DNA of 64,000 nucleotides, from the NCBI RefSeq assembly GCF_037975245.1, contig NC_092568.1, forward strand, positions 28,392,501 to 28,456,500. Direction: 5' to 3'. Of this stretch, positions 1 through 13,600 are shown piece after piece; positions within the stretch are counted from its first letter, which is position 1; every line of letters begins with the position of its first letter. A program made the position numbers and the translations under genes. Source of the DNA: Apostichopus japonicus (Eukaryota; Echinodermata; Holothuroidea; Aspidochirotida; Stichopodidae). Under the pieces are notes generated by a model. The model was not told the origin of the DNA. It worked only from the letters and a program-made list of their open reading frames with translations, and searched no databases.

Positions 1-640
1 ACTGTATAGTGTAGTACAATATACTTTATATGATACTGTATATTACAATGTATAGTTCACTGTATAGTGTAGTATATTATACTGTATAGTGTAGTACAAT
101 ATACTTTATATGATACTGTATATTACAATGTATAGTTCACTGTATAGTGTAGTATTTTATACTGTATAGTGTAGTATAATATTCTCTATATTTTAATGTA
201 TATTACAATGTATACTTCACTGTATAGTGTAGTATATTATACTGTATAGTGTAGTATAATATACTTTATATGATACTGTATATTACAATGTATAGTTCAC
301 TGTATAGTGTAGTATATTATACTGTATAGTGTAGTATAATATTCTCTATATTTTAATGTATATTACAATGTATAGTTCACTGTATAGTGTAGTATATTAT
401 ACTGTATAGTGTAGTATAATATACTTTATATGATACTGTATATTACAATGTATAGTTCACTGTATAGTGTAGTATATTATACTGTATGGTATAGTATAAT
501 ATTCTCTATATTATATTGTATATTACAATGTATAGTTCACTGTATAGTGTAGTATATTATACTGTATAGTGTAGTATAATATATTCTATATGATACTGTA
601 TAGTATATTATATAGTATAATATATTGCTTTCTAGTATGT
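1..640. repeat. 80-bp minisatellite, about 8 copies
   Basis: Units begin with ACTGTATAGTGTAGTA at 1, 81, 161, 241, 321, 401, 481 and 561, giving an 80-bp period. Each unit ends with a GTATATTAT-like segment. Two variants occur: one with ATACTTTATATGATACTG (units at 1, 81, 241, 401) and one with ATTCTCTATATTTTAATG or close to it (161, 321, 481). The last unit decays into TATA-rich sequence. It starts at the window edge, so the array may be longer. It presumably lies in an upstream XPO5 intron. Confidence 0.95.
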
Positions 641-1412
641 AGCCAACATAATAATGTATCTTGGATAGCTACTTTCAATGTTTAATTGACAACTTATAAC
701 ATGCCAATGTCTGCACATGACCTTTATTTCACTGATGCTTCACAGTTTTTTCCTACTACACCACTGACAAAACTGCAGTATTTGCACTTCAAGTTGTCCA
801 CCATGTTCTACCCCCCCCCCCCACCCACACCCACCATTTCCCATCCCCACCCCTCCCCCCTCCCAACCCATTTAGAAACCCTTGCTACACATATGGCATT
901 ATAGTTGTATTAGTACAGCTTATAGGTTAGCTCAAGTCAGCCTATACTGTATGGAGAAGTTGTTTCAAAGGTTGGCTCAAGAAAGCCTATATTGGAGATA
1001 CAGGTTAACTTAAAGTTATGATGTATAGCATATTTCTGTGCAGTTGGTGAAAATGGGCTGTAGGCAAAAGACTAGCCATGCAATAGATATATTGCGATTT
1101 ACAAGATTTAGTCCCCATAGCACCATCTCGAGAGGTACTTATGTAACCCCACCATTGCAATGTGATATGAAATGCAGTAGTGGTATCTGGAAGAGTAATT
1201 TTTCAGAAAATCCATTTCTCCCGTTACCATTGTAACCATTCATACCTCTTGCCCATGGTCTTCTTTTGTGTTTGACAAGTGAATATCGATTCTGTTATCT
1301 TTAATAGTCGGTTTGCAACATGTTAAACATTTTGCATTAACACTTCAGTCCCCAAGTAATTAATTAATTTAGGTATATAATAATGTATTGACTATATTTT
1401 TTGTTTTGACAG
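641..1412. other. Upstream XPO5 intron sequence, no exon seen
   Basis: Non-coding sequence before the first recognisable XPO5 exon, with C-rich runs around 811-862. None of the small reading frames here resembles the exportin-5 segment expected just upstream. Confidence 0.5.
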
Positions 1413-1625
1413 GGTTCAAATGTAGCAGGTTTTCAAGTGCCAGCTAATCTTAACCAATGTTTACAAACTCTTTGGGCTTTTACCAGTCATCACAGTGTCC
1501 ATGTTTGTCACATGACTCTGACCACATGGCTCTCGCTACTAAGGCATCAACATTTCTCTAAACATCAGGCTCTCTCTGATATTGAACCTGTCTTGCTTCA
1601 AGTATTCACTAAAACTCTTCAAAAG
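1413..1625 (+). CDS. XPO5: XPO5 exon (1st in window), phase 0-0
   Basis: Acceptor TTTTGACAG and donor AAG|GTAAGT bracket 71 codons. LQTLWAFTSHHS and MTLTTWLSLLRHQ correspond to the human AFTTHPS and MTWGALFRHE segments. The preceding exon is outside the window. The following 1.2-kb intron holds nothing I recognise. Confidence 0.9.
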
Positions 1626-4600
1626 GTAAGTTTTGCTACAAGAAGATTGAATACATTTTAACAAGTAATTATGTCCAAGAAGTTTAGCAGAGCAATTGAT
1701 GAGGTTTTCTTTGCAAAGGAACTTACTACTCAAGATTTTCTTTACAGAATGTATCACCAAAATTGGTTTATGAAGGCTGATTGATTTTTTCATTAAAATA
1801 TAGATGGGTGAATCTGTAGCAGTAAGAATCACCATTTTTACCTGAAAGAAGTTCCAACAAATTCATATCTAAGTGATACAAACCCTGGTGCACTTCATGT
1901 ATGAAGTATTTATGAACAAACAAAAGAAAAGAACAATTAAAACAAAACAACATCAACAAGAGAATGTACCTGCAGTGATATTAAAACAATGTCTGTCCTG
2001 GTCCTAGAGTGGCTAATGTTGATTGCAATAAACCACCTCCACATAGTACATCGTATCACAAAGTTATAAATTGGTCCAATGTTGTGATATATTTTGTAAA
2101 TGTATCTGACAACAGCAGAATGAATCATGTCATGACGGCACTTTTGCTGAAAATGTCTCTGGTTTTCTTAATACATATTTCAATAATTTATCCATATAGG
2201 AAATTAATATTTCTACAAAAAAAAAGAACATTAACAGCTAAGCAAACTAGGCAACTAAAAGAATCAAGTTTCAAGGATAAATCAAGAAGAATTATAATAG
2301 CCTAAGTACACCATTGGAAGAGTATTTGCCCAGATGACCACACAGATCCCCAAGTGCTGTTACAAGTTTCTGGAGTAGTAGGAGCATTTAGCCAGTAAAA
2401 ATAGGTTACATTAAATGAACCATATCTCCTGTTATGGTGAAGATGTTGAGATGGGGGTTCAACTAGCAGTGTGTAGTATTTTCTCTTTAATGTAAGATTT
2501 ATCTTAATTTCCACCAGAATATCCTGTTAGTACACTGATGCAAATTACTGCAGGAATATTACCATATGAATTTTCACTATACACAAAGGGCGATGTTGAC
2601 TTGGTGATGACTTAGGCTCCATCTTCTGGCCTGCGATCAGCAGCATAATCAGTGCCCTCTCTATCAAAACTTAGATAACATAATTCAGTGTAACATAAAC
2701 CAACAACACATCTACAAGCTTGTACATCATGGCCAATATTGTTTTCAGGTTTGTTCATGTGAATAATTCCACATTTGCATCATGAATAATTTGATAGATA
2801 GAGAAGAAATGTGGAGAAACTTTGACAAGTGAATAAATGTCTCTCTGTAGGTCGGAATGCCATCTAGAAATGATCACCCTTCTTGCCATTTCTCCAAGAT
2901 GGACTTTGACAATGATGATGAATTCTTGCAATTCTTTGCCAGTACGTAACCTCAATTGTTTTTGTTTGTATATCCCATAAGTATCTAAGTGTTTATAAAA
3001 GTAATATCTTAAGCTGAAAACATGGCATCTTGACCACAAACAATTTGTCAATATGTTGTGTTACAAAAACACAGGAAGTCTTCCATCTCGTCTGTCTCTT
3101 GATGACCACGGTTGTTTTCCATATGTGATATCACAGACGATTATGCCATGTAATTGTTCACATAGACCTCTGGGGGAATTTCAGCAGGATATGCTATTAA
3201 AAGTGACAGTTACAACCAAGCAGTGTATGTTTTTCTTCACTTTCTGTGAAATATAGTATTCTTTGGTATACCTGAATGAAAGAGTTTTTCTTAGACTTCA
3301 AGAAATTTTGGAAAAGTATAACATATTTAATCAGAAACTGTTCAAATTTTAAACATTAAAAGAAGCATCTTTGGAATACAGTGTATTAGCATTTATGTGA
3401 TGGCTGACTGTGTAGAAAGATAACTGTCAGAAAAAAATATCAATCTGATTCTGTGTCATATATTTCACCAAAGCCAATTATTTTACAAAATGTTGCCATG
3501 ATAAAACATGTTGTTTCAAAAGAAACAAGCATGTTTATTTTCCAGTCCCATGTCATCCTGATTTGTCTCTTTGCTAAAACCTCGACTCCAACTTATTTTG
3601 GACCACAACTGTGCCGAAATGTCCCGTTGAATCCAATGTAGAAAATGCAACCATAGTTTCTGATGGTATAGAGCTTTCTTGAATTTTAACGATGTGTCTT
3701 GTGTTACTTTCTTATGATGTAAATCAAAACATTTCCATCTCAATATGTTGGGTGGGAAAAAATCAGCTACATCATTTTGACAGTTTGATTTTTTTCAATA
3801 AAGTCCACAGATCTCACCAGGTGGACATCATCCGCAAGATTGCAACTCATAATCCATCCTTGGCTTTCGATGCTGCTGGTGAATGGTTACTTCAGCTCCT
3901 GCTGGCACCCTTAGAACTAGAAGAGGGTAAATTATATTTCGTGCTTAAAAATCTGCGTCCTTCTCTTTCCTTAAATTGTTTACTAATCCCGTCAATATTT
4001 TGACATAGTTTGTACTAAAATGTAGTACTTGTGAATTGTATGCACAATTTGTATCCCAAAAGTAGCATTTCCATTTCATGATGGATGAGGTCATGTGCTT
4101 TCGTTGATGATTCTTCGAAGAAAAAGGTACCTAAAATGAGACTGAACTGAAACTTGGAGGTTTGTGCACTTACTAAGGTTAACGTAAGAACATGCGTGAA
4201 CTTGTCTGTTCCAGGTGGTTGTCAACGAGAAATGAGAGCAGTCGTGTCTATGTGTGTGTTGGAACAAAGAAAAAGTGTGCCCCAAACTGTAACCTTACAG
4301 TCAATGTTCTTCAAAACTTAGCGTATGAATTAGATGGTCAACTGTTCAAGTGGCATATCATGCATATGCAAAAATTGTCAAAGAGGCTGTGTCATATCCA
4401 TACAAGAAATAAAGGCTTTTGGTGTTCAGACAGTCTGAGTTAAATGTAAAATGTTAACGATCATCAGGGCAAGAAGGTGTGTTGTATATTCCACGTACAC
4501 TGCAAAGCTCATGTACTTCAGACTTGGTGTGATCGTATGACCTCTAGGGTGATGAGCAATCATATTGTAACCCAGTTTTAGGATCAGATCTGCATTTCCA

Positions 4601-7600
4601 TCCATTTGCCTGCTTGTCTCGGATGTAAAAATGAAAGATTGTACCACAGGCCAAAATTCTATAAGGGTCAGTTGCCCTGGGCATATGGACAACTGTTAAT
4701 ATCTAATCCTGACGATAGAGTTGCTACCTAGACCTGACATGGTTCTGTTGCTATCTATTGCAGGTGCCACCATGTGTACCCATCACAGCCCTTCTTGGCA
4801 CCATTGGGATGCCCTTACCTCTTTCATGGACAGCGTGATGATGAAGGTACTGGTGATTGATGACAGTCTAAACCGTAAAGCATTGAAACTCCTCCACAGT
4901 GCTTTGGATGCAGACATTAAAGTGAGCATTGTTAAAAAATAGTTTCAGAAGCATCAGATCATGAAATATAATAATATAAATAATAGAAAACATTATGTTT
5001 TCTTGCTTTCTCTTCAGTCTAAATATTCAGCTTTTACGGTTATACAAGTCCTTAAAACTACCAAATATTTTTGTTAACCTGCCCTGTGAGGTTGTCAGAA
5101 TGACAACCAGTTTATTTGCTATGAAAACAGTAACATTCAGACGCATATTAAGATTATTCTTTAGGATCCTTTGATATTCTTGTGTGTGCTTACCTGTGTG
5201 TCCGCTCTCTTTCCATCCCTTAGCCATTAGTTACCATAGTAACATACAGACACACATTAATAATGTTTTCTTTGTTGTTTTCTTGTTCCTTAGGATCCTT
5301 TGATACTCTCCTGTGTGCTTACGTGTGTGTCCGCTCTCTTTCCATCTCTGAAGGAAGACATACAACATGTCAAGAAAGTCCTTGATAAGGTTTGTATCTA
5401 TTCAAAAGAAGTATCCTTCTACACATGTTTGTCTTGCTGGATTCACAGTTAAGCATGAAGTATTTCCAAAATCTCAGTTGAGAAGACTCTTCCTTGCCCT
5501 CTAAATGGAACATATGATCACTGAACACTTCCATTTCTTATTTCTCATCAGTATTGATGAATGGGGAACTGTTCCTAAAATTATTATTTATTTATTTTGA
5601 ATTTTTCAAATTTATTTTACCCTCTTCTGTTCATTATAGCTATTTGCTGCAGCTGTCTATTCTTTGCCAGGACAAACAAAGGTCAGTGAATCATTTTGTT
5701 TTATCCATTGAATGATTAAATTTTGTACATTTCATTAGGTAAATGCATCATTTTCAGGAATTATTTGTTAGTCTATGCGTAGCATGAAGCATGGGAGTTT
5801 CCCATCCTTTCAAAGATCAAAGCGATCAAAACTAAATAATGAAATTTGAATGCACAGTAGTATCAATGTGAGTTTATTTGTTTATGTAGAGTACTTGTCG
5901 TCAAGAGTTTTATGCAAGTATTCCTTAATGAGTCATACTAGATGAAAGTATTCCTTAATGAGTCATACTAGATGAAAGTATTCCTTAATGAGTCATACTA
6001 GATGAAAGTATTCCTTAATGAGTCATACTAGATGAAAGTATTCCTTAATTAGTCATACTAGATGAAAGTATTCCTTAATGAGTCATACTAGATGAAAGTA
6101 TTCCTTAATTAGTCATACTAGATGAAAGTATTTCTTAATGAGTCATACTAGATTAAAGTATTCCTTAATGAGTCATACTTGATTAAAGTATTCCTTAATG
6201 AGTCATGCTAGATTAAAGTATTCCTTAATGAGTCATACTAGATTAAATGCCCTTCTCTCCTTTCATCCCTGTGTCCTTAGAAGACGAGGACGCGACCTGT
6301 GCAAAATGTTCGTCGCCATGCTATTTGTGGACTGATACGCATGTGTCTAGACCACCCTGAACTCATGGTGGTAAGTGCCTATCATTGTCACCATGGCCAC
6401 CGTTGCCATGGTCACTGTCATCAATATCTATGTCATGACTATCATCGTCGTAATAATCATTCACATGCTCTTAGTAAATCGTCATAATACGTCATTTCAC
6501 TATCCAGTTTGAAAGAACGAAAAATAATTTGTTTTAAGAAAGCCATCAATGTTTCCAGGCAGTTCTTGTGAAGATGCTATAATTATTTAGTCTTACAATG
6601 AAATCCAGACCGTGTTTTTTATTGCTTACTTTCAAACCCTTCAGCCATTCTTTGATGAAATCCATATGAAGACGAGGGAGTTGATGATCGATCCCGAACA
6701 GCTGACTAAGCTGGAGAAGGTGAATCTCTACGAGACTCTCATTCTGATCAGTAATGAATTCAAAGACTTCAGCAGACAGAGCACCTTGATCAAGGAAGTC
6801 CTTGAACCAGTATCCTCTGTATGGGTCTCAGATTTTACAAAACAGTAAGTCAACAGTTGTCATCTCTGCTATTAAATGTGGACAAAAAAGCGAGACGTCA
6901 TTCCAGCAACACTGATGCGCGATGGGATCAGCAAGAAAGTTGAGTGTGCTTCCGTGTTCTGCCAAAATAGAGTCAAATCTTTTTCGAAATTCTCGGAATG
7001 TGGAAGTGAAGAATTTTTTTAAATATCCAGGTCCCTAGACAGTATGAAGAATTTTTTTAAAAACCAAATCTCTCCCAGAAAGTGAAAACAAATTCAGAGC
7101 AAGATGGTATGGATTTAATTTGTAGGTACAGGGAGAGGCATGACGTGTGTAAGTGTGATAGGATCTTGTATCCATTCACCTGACCTAGATATAGAGCAGG
7201 ACAAAATTGAAACAATGACCGGGCTGTTTGTCTATAAGGTTAATTATCCACCGTGGGGCAGAAGAAGCACTTGGTTTCAAGATACAATTCATTTTCATAT
7301 CTGTCGATAATGGAACATCTTTATCATTTGTTGTAGAATGATATTTCCTGCTGATGCATTCCTGCATCATGTTGGTTTGGATGCTTTCCCTACCTCCCCT
7401 ACTCAAGAGGAGGCACTCGGTTCCAATAGAGCACACATCACCACCTGTTTGACCCATATTCTGGCAGTCATGAAGAGAAGTTGTGTGCCCAAAAATATTC
7501 AAGTGAGTTGTTTCTTACCGTTGCAATCACGCGTTCAACGTTTCACAGGCATTTTTTAACCATCTTTAGTGTAACATCACTACTGAAACCAAGCTTGTGT

Positions 7601-10600
7601 TATTGTTATTCCTCTGAAGTATTATTAATTCTTCAAATTTCTATCTAAAGCTGTGGGTGAGATGTTCACTTTTGATAATATTATCCAAAATAGCAGTGAG
7701 GATTTCGCAAAGCAATTTGTTAGCACGTACTGTGTGTATGACTTTCAGGCATAGTAATGAACAGTAGTTCCACAGTATACAAGGATTCCCTACAGTAACT
7801 ACCTCCATCAAATTTGCACTGAGGTCACCCCATCAATGAATTTCAAAGCAAAAATTGGTCAGTAAAAGTGTAAAGGTCAGTCAAGGTTTGTTACCACTGT
7901 TGTCAACTTAATCACTTCTTTAAACATTGGCAATCTTTTAACTTACGCAGGAAGCCAAAAACGGAGGGTTTGTCAAAGGTTGCTTGGCCGACGGACGACC
8001 GATACTGATGAATCCATCTGCTCCTCATGTCATGCCGATGTTACAACACGCTCTGATGCTGAGTTGGTGAGAACAATCAACTTATATTGCATATCAACAG
8101 CGTTTCATGGTTTGTCAAGTGCACAGGATGATGCATTTTGTACATCTGTTTACTTGTCTACTGTTACATCCTGGTGATTAGATTGTTGAGAGGTCATCTT
8201 TTCTCCAATGAAATTTTTTTATCTTGAATCACTTTAAACAGTAAACTGTCCCTGTCTTGAGTAGTCCATTATGGCAAGTACAGTACAAGTACAGTTTGAC
8301 AAAGAGTCTGGAAGACACTCAATGATATTAATACTTGGAATTTGTCTCTTGTTTTTCTGCTTGCAGGACATTGAACACCATTTGGACACCGGATGTGCAA
8401 GCTAAAGTTTGCCCTGAATACAAGAAAGCTTTTGAAATACCTGAAATGGAGAAACATGCAATATTAGGTTAGTTACCACCGCATAGGTGCAGAAAATGTA
8501 GTTTTCTTTTATAGTTATTACTCAGATATTTTGGTGCTAAACCATTTTTAAGGGCCTTGTAAGTGAGCAGGAGGATTGTAAAGTCAGTCCTGTAGGAGGC
8601 TAGTAACCAATGTAGTCGACGGAACAATGGAAAAGTGAAGACATTTCAGTGGGACTCAATATAACTATTAGTCAAAGCAGTATTGAGGGTTTGGTTCAAT
8701 TGTACAAATCATGCTAGGAAATGTTCACAATCAAGACTGTCCCAAACAGAAAAAACAAAATTGTTAATCATATGGTATATGATTCATTGACTTCTACATT
8801 TGTTTGGTAACACCAGTAGAATATATGTCCAGCCATACATTAGGAGAAAAGCAAAAGGTGTCCAGGGTATCAGCCATCTTCTCTTTCTTAACACAGTTCT
8901 ACATAGCTAACTAATTTAATGACACGTATGCCACATATTTATTGTTATTCAGTATCTCTTTCTGCCCCCATCTCAGGTGCATCGCCTAGCTTTGCCGACG
9001 GGCTGGAGCTCCCCGCTAACAGACCAATGGCAGAAAAGACTCAGAGCTTCCTGCACAATATTCATGATCAGTTGTAAGTAACATCACAGCAGACTTACAT
9101 GTGAGGAGAGTTGATGTTGCATTATCATCGTGTAGTAAATTTAAAGCAGTTTGCTTGTATTTTATTTATTTTTTGTTATTGTACTCTTGTGCTAGTCATG
9201 TGTAAAGTATTTCTCCTTGTCCAAGGCAGTGTGTGCAGCATACAAATGTCACCTACTCAGCCATGAGTTGGTTTCATGTACAAATATTGCTAGGTCTAGA
9301 TATAGCAACAATAAACTAGTCAAAAGTCTAGGCTTAGTGTTCAATTCTTTTTTTTTTTTTCTTTTTTTTTTTTCTTTTTTTTTATTGCTCATGAAAATCA
9401 AACAATACACAATAAAAGGATGAAATCAACAAGTGACAACAAAAATAATGAACGAACTGTCACGATTAAAGTATAAGTACCCAAGGGAGCCAATACTTCT
9501 CCCATACCAACTCATCCATATTCTTTTGAAAAATCAATTTTTGTATCATAAAATATTCTTTCAGATATTTCACAGTGCCAATCACTGTGGGAAGAATCTT
9601 AATTTTCTTACAACTAAAAATGTAACATTTTATCAAAATGAGCATTAAATTGAGGACACGTGAAAAGTCGCCCCCAAACAAAACTTCAGAAATATCCAAA
9701 TGAAATTTAATATCAACATTAATGAAAAGGTTTTCAAAGAATTTCCAAATTCTCTGAACAAACTCACAATGATAAAACAAATGTTCTATTGTTTCAAGAT
9801 TAAGCAGGCAAAAAGTGCACATATTTGATGCAACAATACCAGTCTTTTGCAAATAATAATTTGTCGGGATGATTCTATGAAGAATACGATACTGAAACCA
9901 GCGAATGTAAATATCACTACTAGAGTTAAAAGGGACTGTACAATACAAGGCCCAATCCGCACTAGTAATACTGAACGATTCTGTCCATTTGAGATAAGAT
10001 TTACACGGGCGGTAAGAAGAATACAGCAAATGATTGTAAACATATTTACAATCAAAGCTACCCATATTCAATAGTATATTTATGAAACTGTTAACAGGGC
10101 CACAAAGATGCTCAACATTACAGGCATCTGTAAAACTACGCAGCCTGGTTTTTACAGACCGAAAAAGGCCATGATATTCCAAAAAATTGGTCTTAATGGG
10201 ATACTTCTCAAGAAAGTGAATCAAAGGAAGAAAATGTCCGTTTTCATCAATCAAGTCACCAATGAAAAGTACGCCATGAAGCGCCCAATGACGATAATCA
10301 ACCGGGAAATCCCCTATCGTCACCAGGGAGATATTCCAAATTGGCAGACTACAGAAAAGCGAACTATCCAAATGAGGAGAATTCAAAAAATTATTCAGGT
10401 AAAACCAAGTGGAGTAAAAAACATCTTTCCAGAATGGATTGTGAACACGTCGGCTAACGAGATTAACCCAATAATCACCATTCTTATAAAAATCCGCAAC
10501 GTTAATACCGTATTTCTCTAGAAGAATACACCCAGACATAGTGACTGGATTACGAAGTAATCTTTGAAATGATGAAACCTTTAAAGCGGTACAGTGTAAA

Positions 10601-13600
10601 GCAAAATCCACCATTCTCAACCCTCCCTCGGGGTATGACTGGCAAATCTGATTACGACTAATCTTATCCGGCTTTTTATTCCAAATGAAATGGAAAAGTA
10701 AGGCACTAACGCCAGATATAAAAACTTCTGTTGGCCTCGGGAGCGAGACAATATAATAATTGAAACAGGGAAGGATAAGAGATTTAACAACAGTAATTCT
10801 ACCCAACACAGTCAAGTTACGTTTAGCCCAAATATTGATAATATTATTCAATTTTATAAAAGCGTTATTATAATTTCTGGGCCCGATAAGTTCTAGATTA
10901 GTATTGAAAATAATCCCAAGCAAAACAAAGTCATCACCGGGTTTTAACCACGGGACCCCCTCCAGACTGTCAAAATACAGCGTGGACTCTTTCAAAGACC
11001 CTAGACTAACCAGTAGAGATTTATTCAAGTTGAGATTCAAACCAGAGATGGAGCCAAATTTTTTAATTTGATTGACGAGGCTGCAAAAAGAAACCTCATC
11101 TGGGTAAATGAAAAAGGTCGTATCGTCCGCGTACTGCACCAACTTACATTCTCGGTCACCAATAGTTATACCACGAATACTCTTGTCATTGCATACCAGT
11201 TGATTTAAAAGTTCAGCACAAAGAATAAAGAGATAGGGAGACAAAGGATCACCTTGTCTACAACCCCTTTCTAAGGGAAAACCCCGCGTGACAAAGCCGT
11301 TCACTATAACCGAGGTCGTGGCTTCATTATAAAAAGCATCAAACCAACGGAGAATAGAGGGACCAAAGTTGAACAAACTAAGAACCTTTCTAATAAAACG
11401 GAGAGAAACACTGTCAAAAGCTTTTTCAAAATCAATTGCAAATAAAACACCTGGGCTATGGTCCTCTTCAAGGTTAAACATTATGTCATAGATAGTTCGA
11501 ATGCTATCACCTATGTATCTACCCTTAATGAAACCACTCTGATCTGGGGAAATTAAGTCGAAAATAAACTTTCTGACACGATTAGCTATACAAGAAGAGG
11601 CAATCTTATAAGAAACATTCAGTAATGAAATTGGCCGCCAGTTATTGAGGAAATTTCTCGATTTATCCCCTTTAGGAATAAGAGTGATAACTCCATGCCT
11701 CTGAGTGACAGAAAGGGATTTCATACTGTAACCTTCATTAAGTGAACGAATCAAAAAATGCCCAATATCATTCCAGAAAAATTTAAAGAATTCCACTGTG
11801 AATCCATCAGACCCTGGTGATTTGTTATTTTTCATATTTTTTAAATTGTCATATACCTCTACATAATCCAAAGGGCCTTCCAAGTTATTCATAGCAGTAG
11901 AAGGAAGCTTGTTGAGATTACAGTGACTAAAGAGGTTTTCTAAGTTAGCATCATCCAAAGTATCATCCTTACTACTATACAAATCCTTATAAAAATTATA
12001 TACCTCTTCCTGTATACCTCCACTGTCAATAACATCTTCACCTTGATGATTAGTAATTTGACAAATTAGTTTATTCACATAATTACGTTTTTCCAAATTA
12101 AGAAAGAATTTTGAGGGTGTGTTCAATTCTGTTTTAAGAGAAGATTGTCTGGTCTGTTCAACATGTTTTCATTTCATATCTTTGATTGGGTGGATTGCCC
12201 TGAAGAGCGCAGTTAGAGGTGCTCTCTCTCCCCTGGTGCCATTCTGGCTTTATCTGCTGTATCAGAAGTTGTAGTAACTTACACTATGGTTGTAGAACTG
12301 CCCTGAAGAGTGCAGCCAGGGTTACTCACCCCTGGTGCCATTTTGGTAGAGTGGGTGTTTTATCTGCTGTATCAGAAGTTGCATACATCTTCTACGGGCA
12401 GGAGATTAATAAGGAAGTTCATAGTACTGTTTGATGGTCTTCGGTCTTCTCTCAGTCTCCTATCTTCTTACATTTATTTAATGAAGGATAGTTATTTCCA
12501 TGGCGATGGGATAGTCGACAAAGTCATTTAAACATTGCAATTTATGCCATAAACAAGGTCTCAATATAAAAAAGTAATTGACAAATTTAATGCTTAAGTA
12601 GCTGATAGAATCAATACAATGGCAATGTGTCTGGATATACCAAATCTTTCAACTATAAAAATACTGTTTTTGTTGCCTTCCTTGTTAGAGCAGTCATCCT
12701 AGTAAGTTGATGGAAAGAAAATAGCTTCTATTGAATCTTCTGCTTCGAAATCATCTTGCTTTTCACTTCTCTTTATTATGCCTGTCTCTTCTCTCCTCTC
12801 TCAGTACCATTCCATAGGTAAATGAAAGTCACTTCTTAGTCACCTTTCAGATGTGGTATTCATCTTTTCTGACTTTCTTGTTTCAACCATTTCCTTTTAG
12901 GTGTCACATCTTTGCAACTGCTTGCCAGTGTTTGGGCTATGAATTCTACTCACCGAATGGTATCTGTAATATGATGATGGAGACTGTCTTCAACAATATT
13001 GAATTTTTACCAAATTTCAAGCTCAGAAATATTATTCATATCCTTTTTAATAAAGTTCAAATTTATTAATAGTGTGTCGTAGAAAGATGTCAATCTGTCT
13101 TAAAAGTTTATCTCTCACTTTGTAATAGTTACAAACTCATGTTTAACTTTTCTGACACAGTTTGGTATTAAACTTTCTAACACATCACATCTCCCAGAGC
13201 CTGGTCACTGCCTCGGCAACAGACAAGAAGTTTATTTTGAAATGCATATCACATCAGATATTTTAGTACTAAAATATCATCAATTTACAATAGTTTGAGA
13301 CAGTTTTTAATGGCAATGACAAAGTTCATCATTAAATAGCCTCGCAATATTTCCAATTTGAATACAAAAAACTGCAATCATATCGTCTAGGCTGAATTGT
13401 GTCAGAATAAAGATGTGCCAATTTGTTTTGTTCTGAATGCCGCCACTATAAATCCTTGACGTTTTCATCCGATACGGGTCGTATTGAAACATTTAGTGAA
13501 ATACTGCCCTCAAGAGTGTTATACCAGTCATCTCATTCCAATTCTGAAGAGGATGTGTCGCCTTATGTTTGAGAGACTGAGTCAGGAATGGTCCGCTCAG

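Noticed and set aside
5161-5226. An alternative XPO5 exon
   Set aside because: It has an acceptor and frame but runs into TAG with no usable donor; reported as a ghost duplicate.
5916-6246. CRISPR-like array
   Set aside because: Units are contiguous with no unique spacers, and the context is a eukaryotic intron.
12805-12817. A YHSIG micro-exon (CTCAG|TACCATTCCATAG|GTAAAT) before XPO5 exon 13
   Set aside because: Tempting splice signals, but the phase is wrong and gives a stop. Exon 12 joins exon 13 directly in phase with good alignment.
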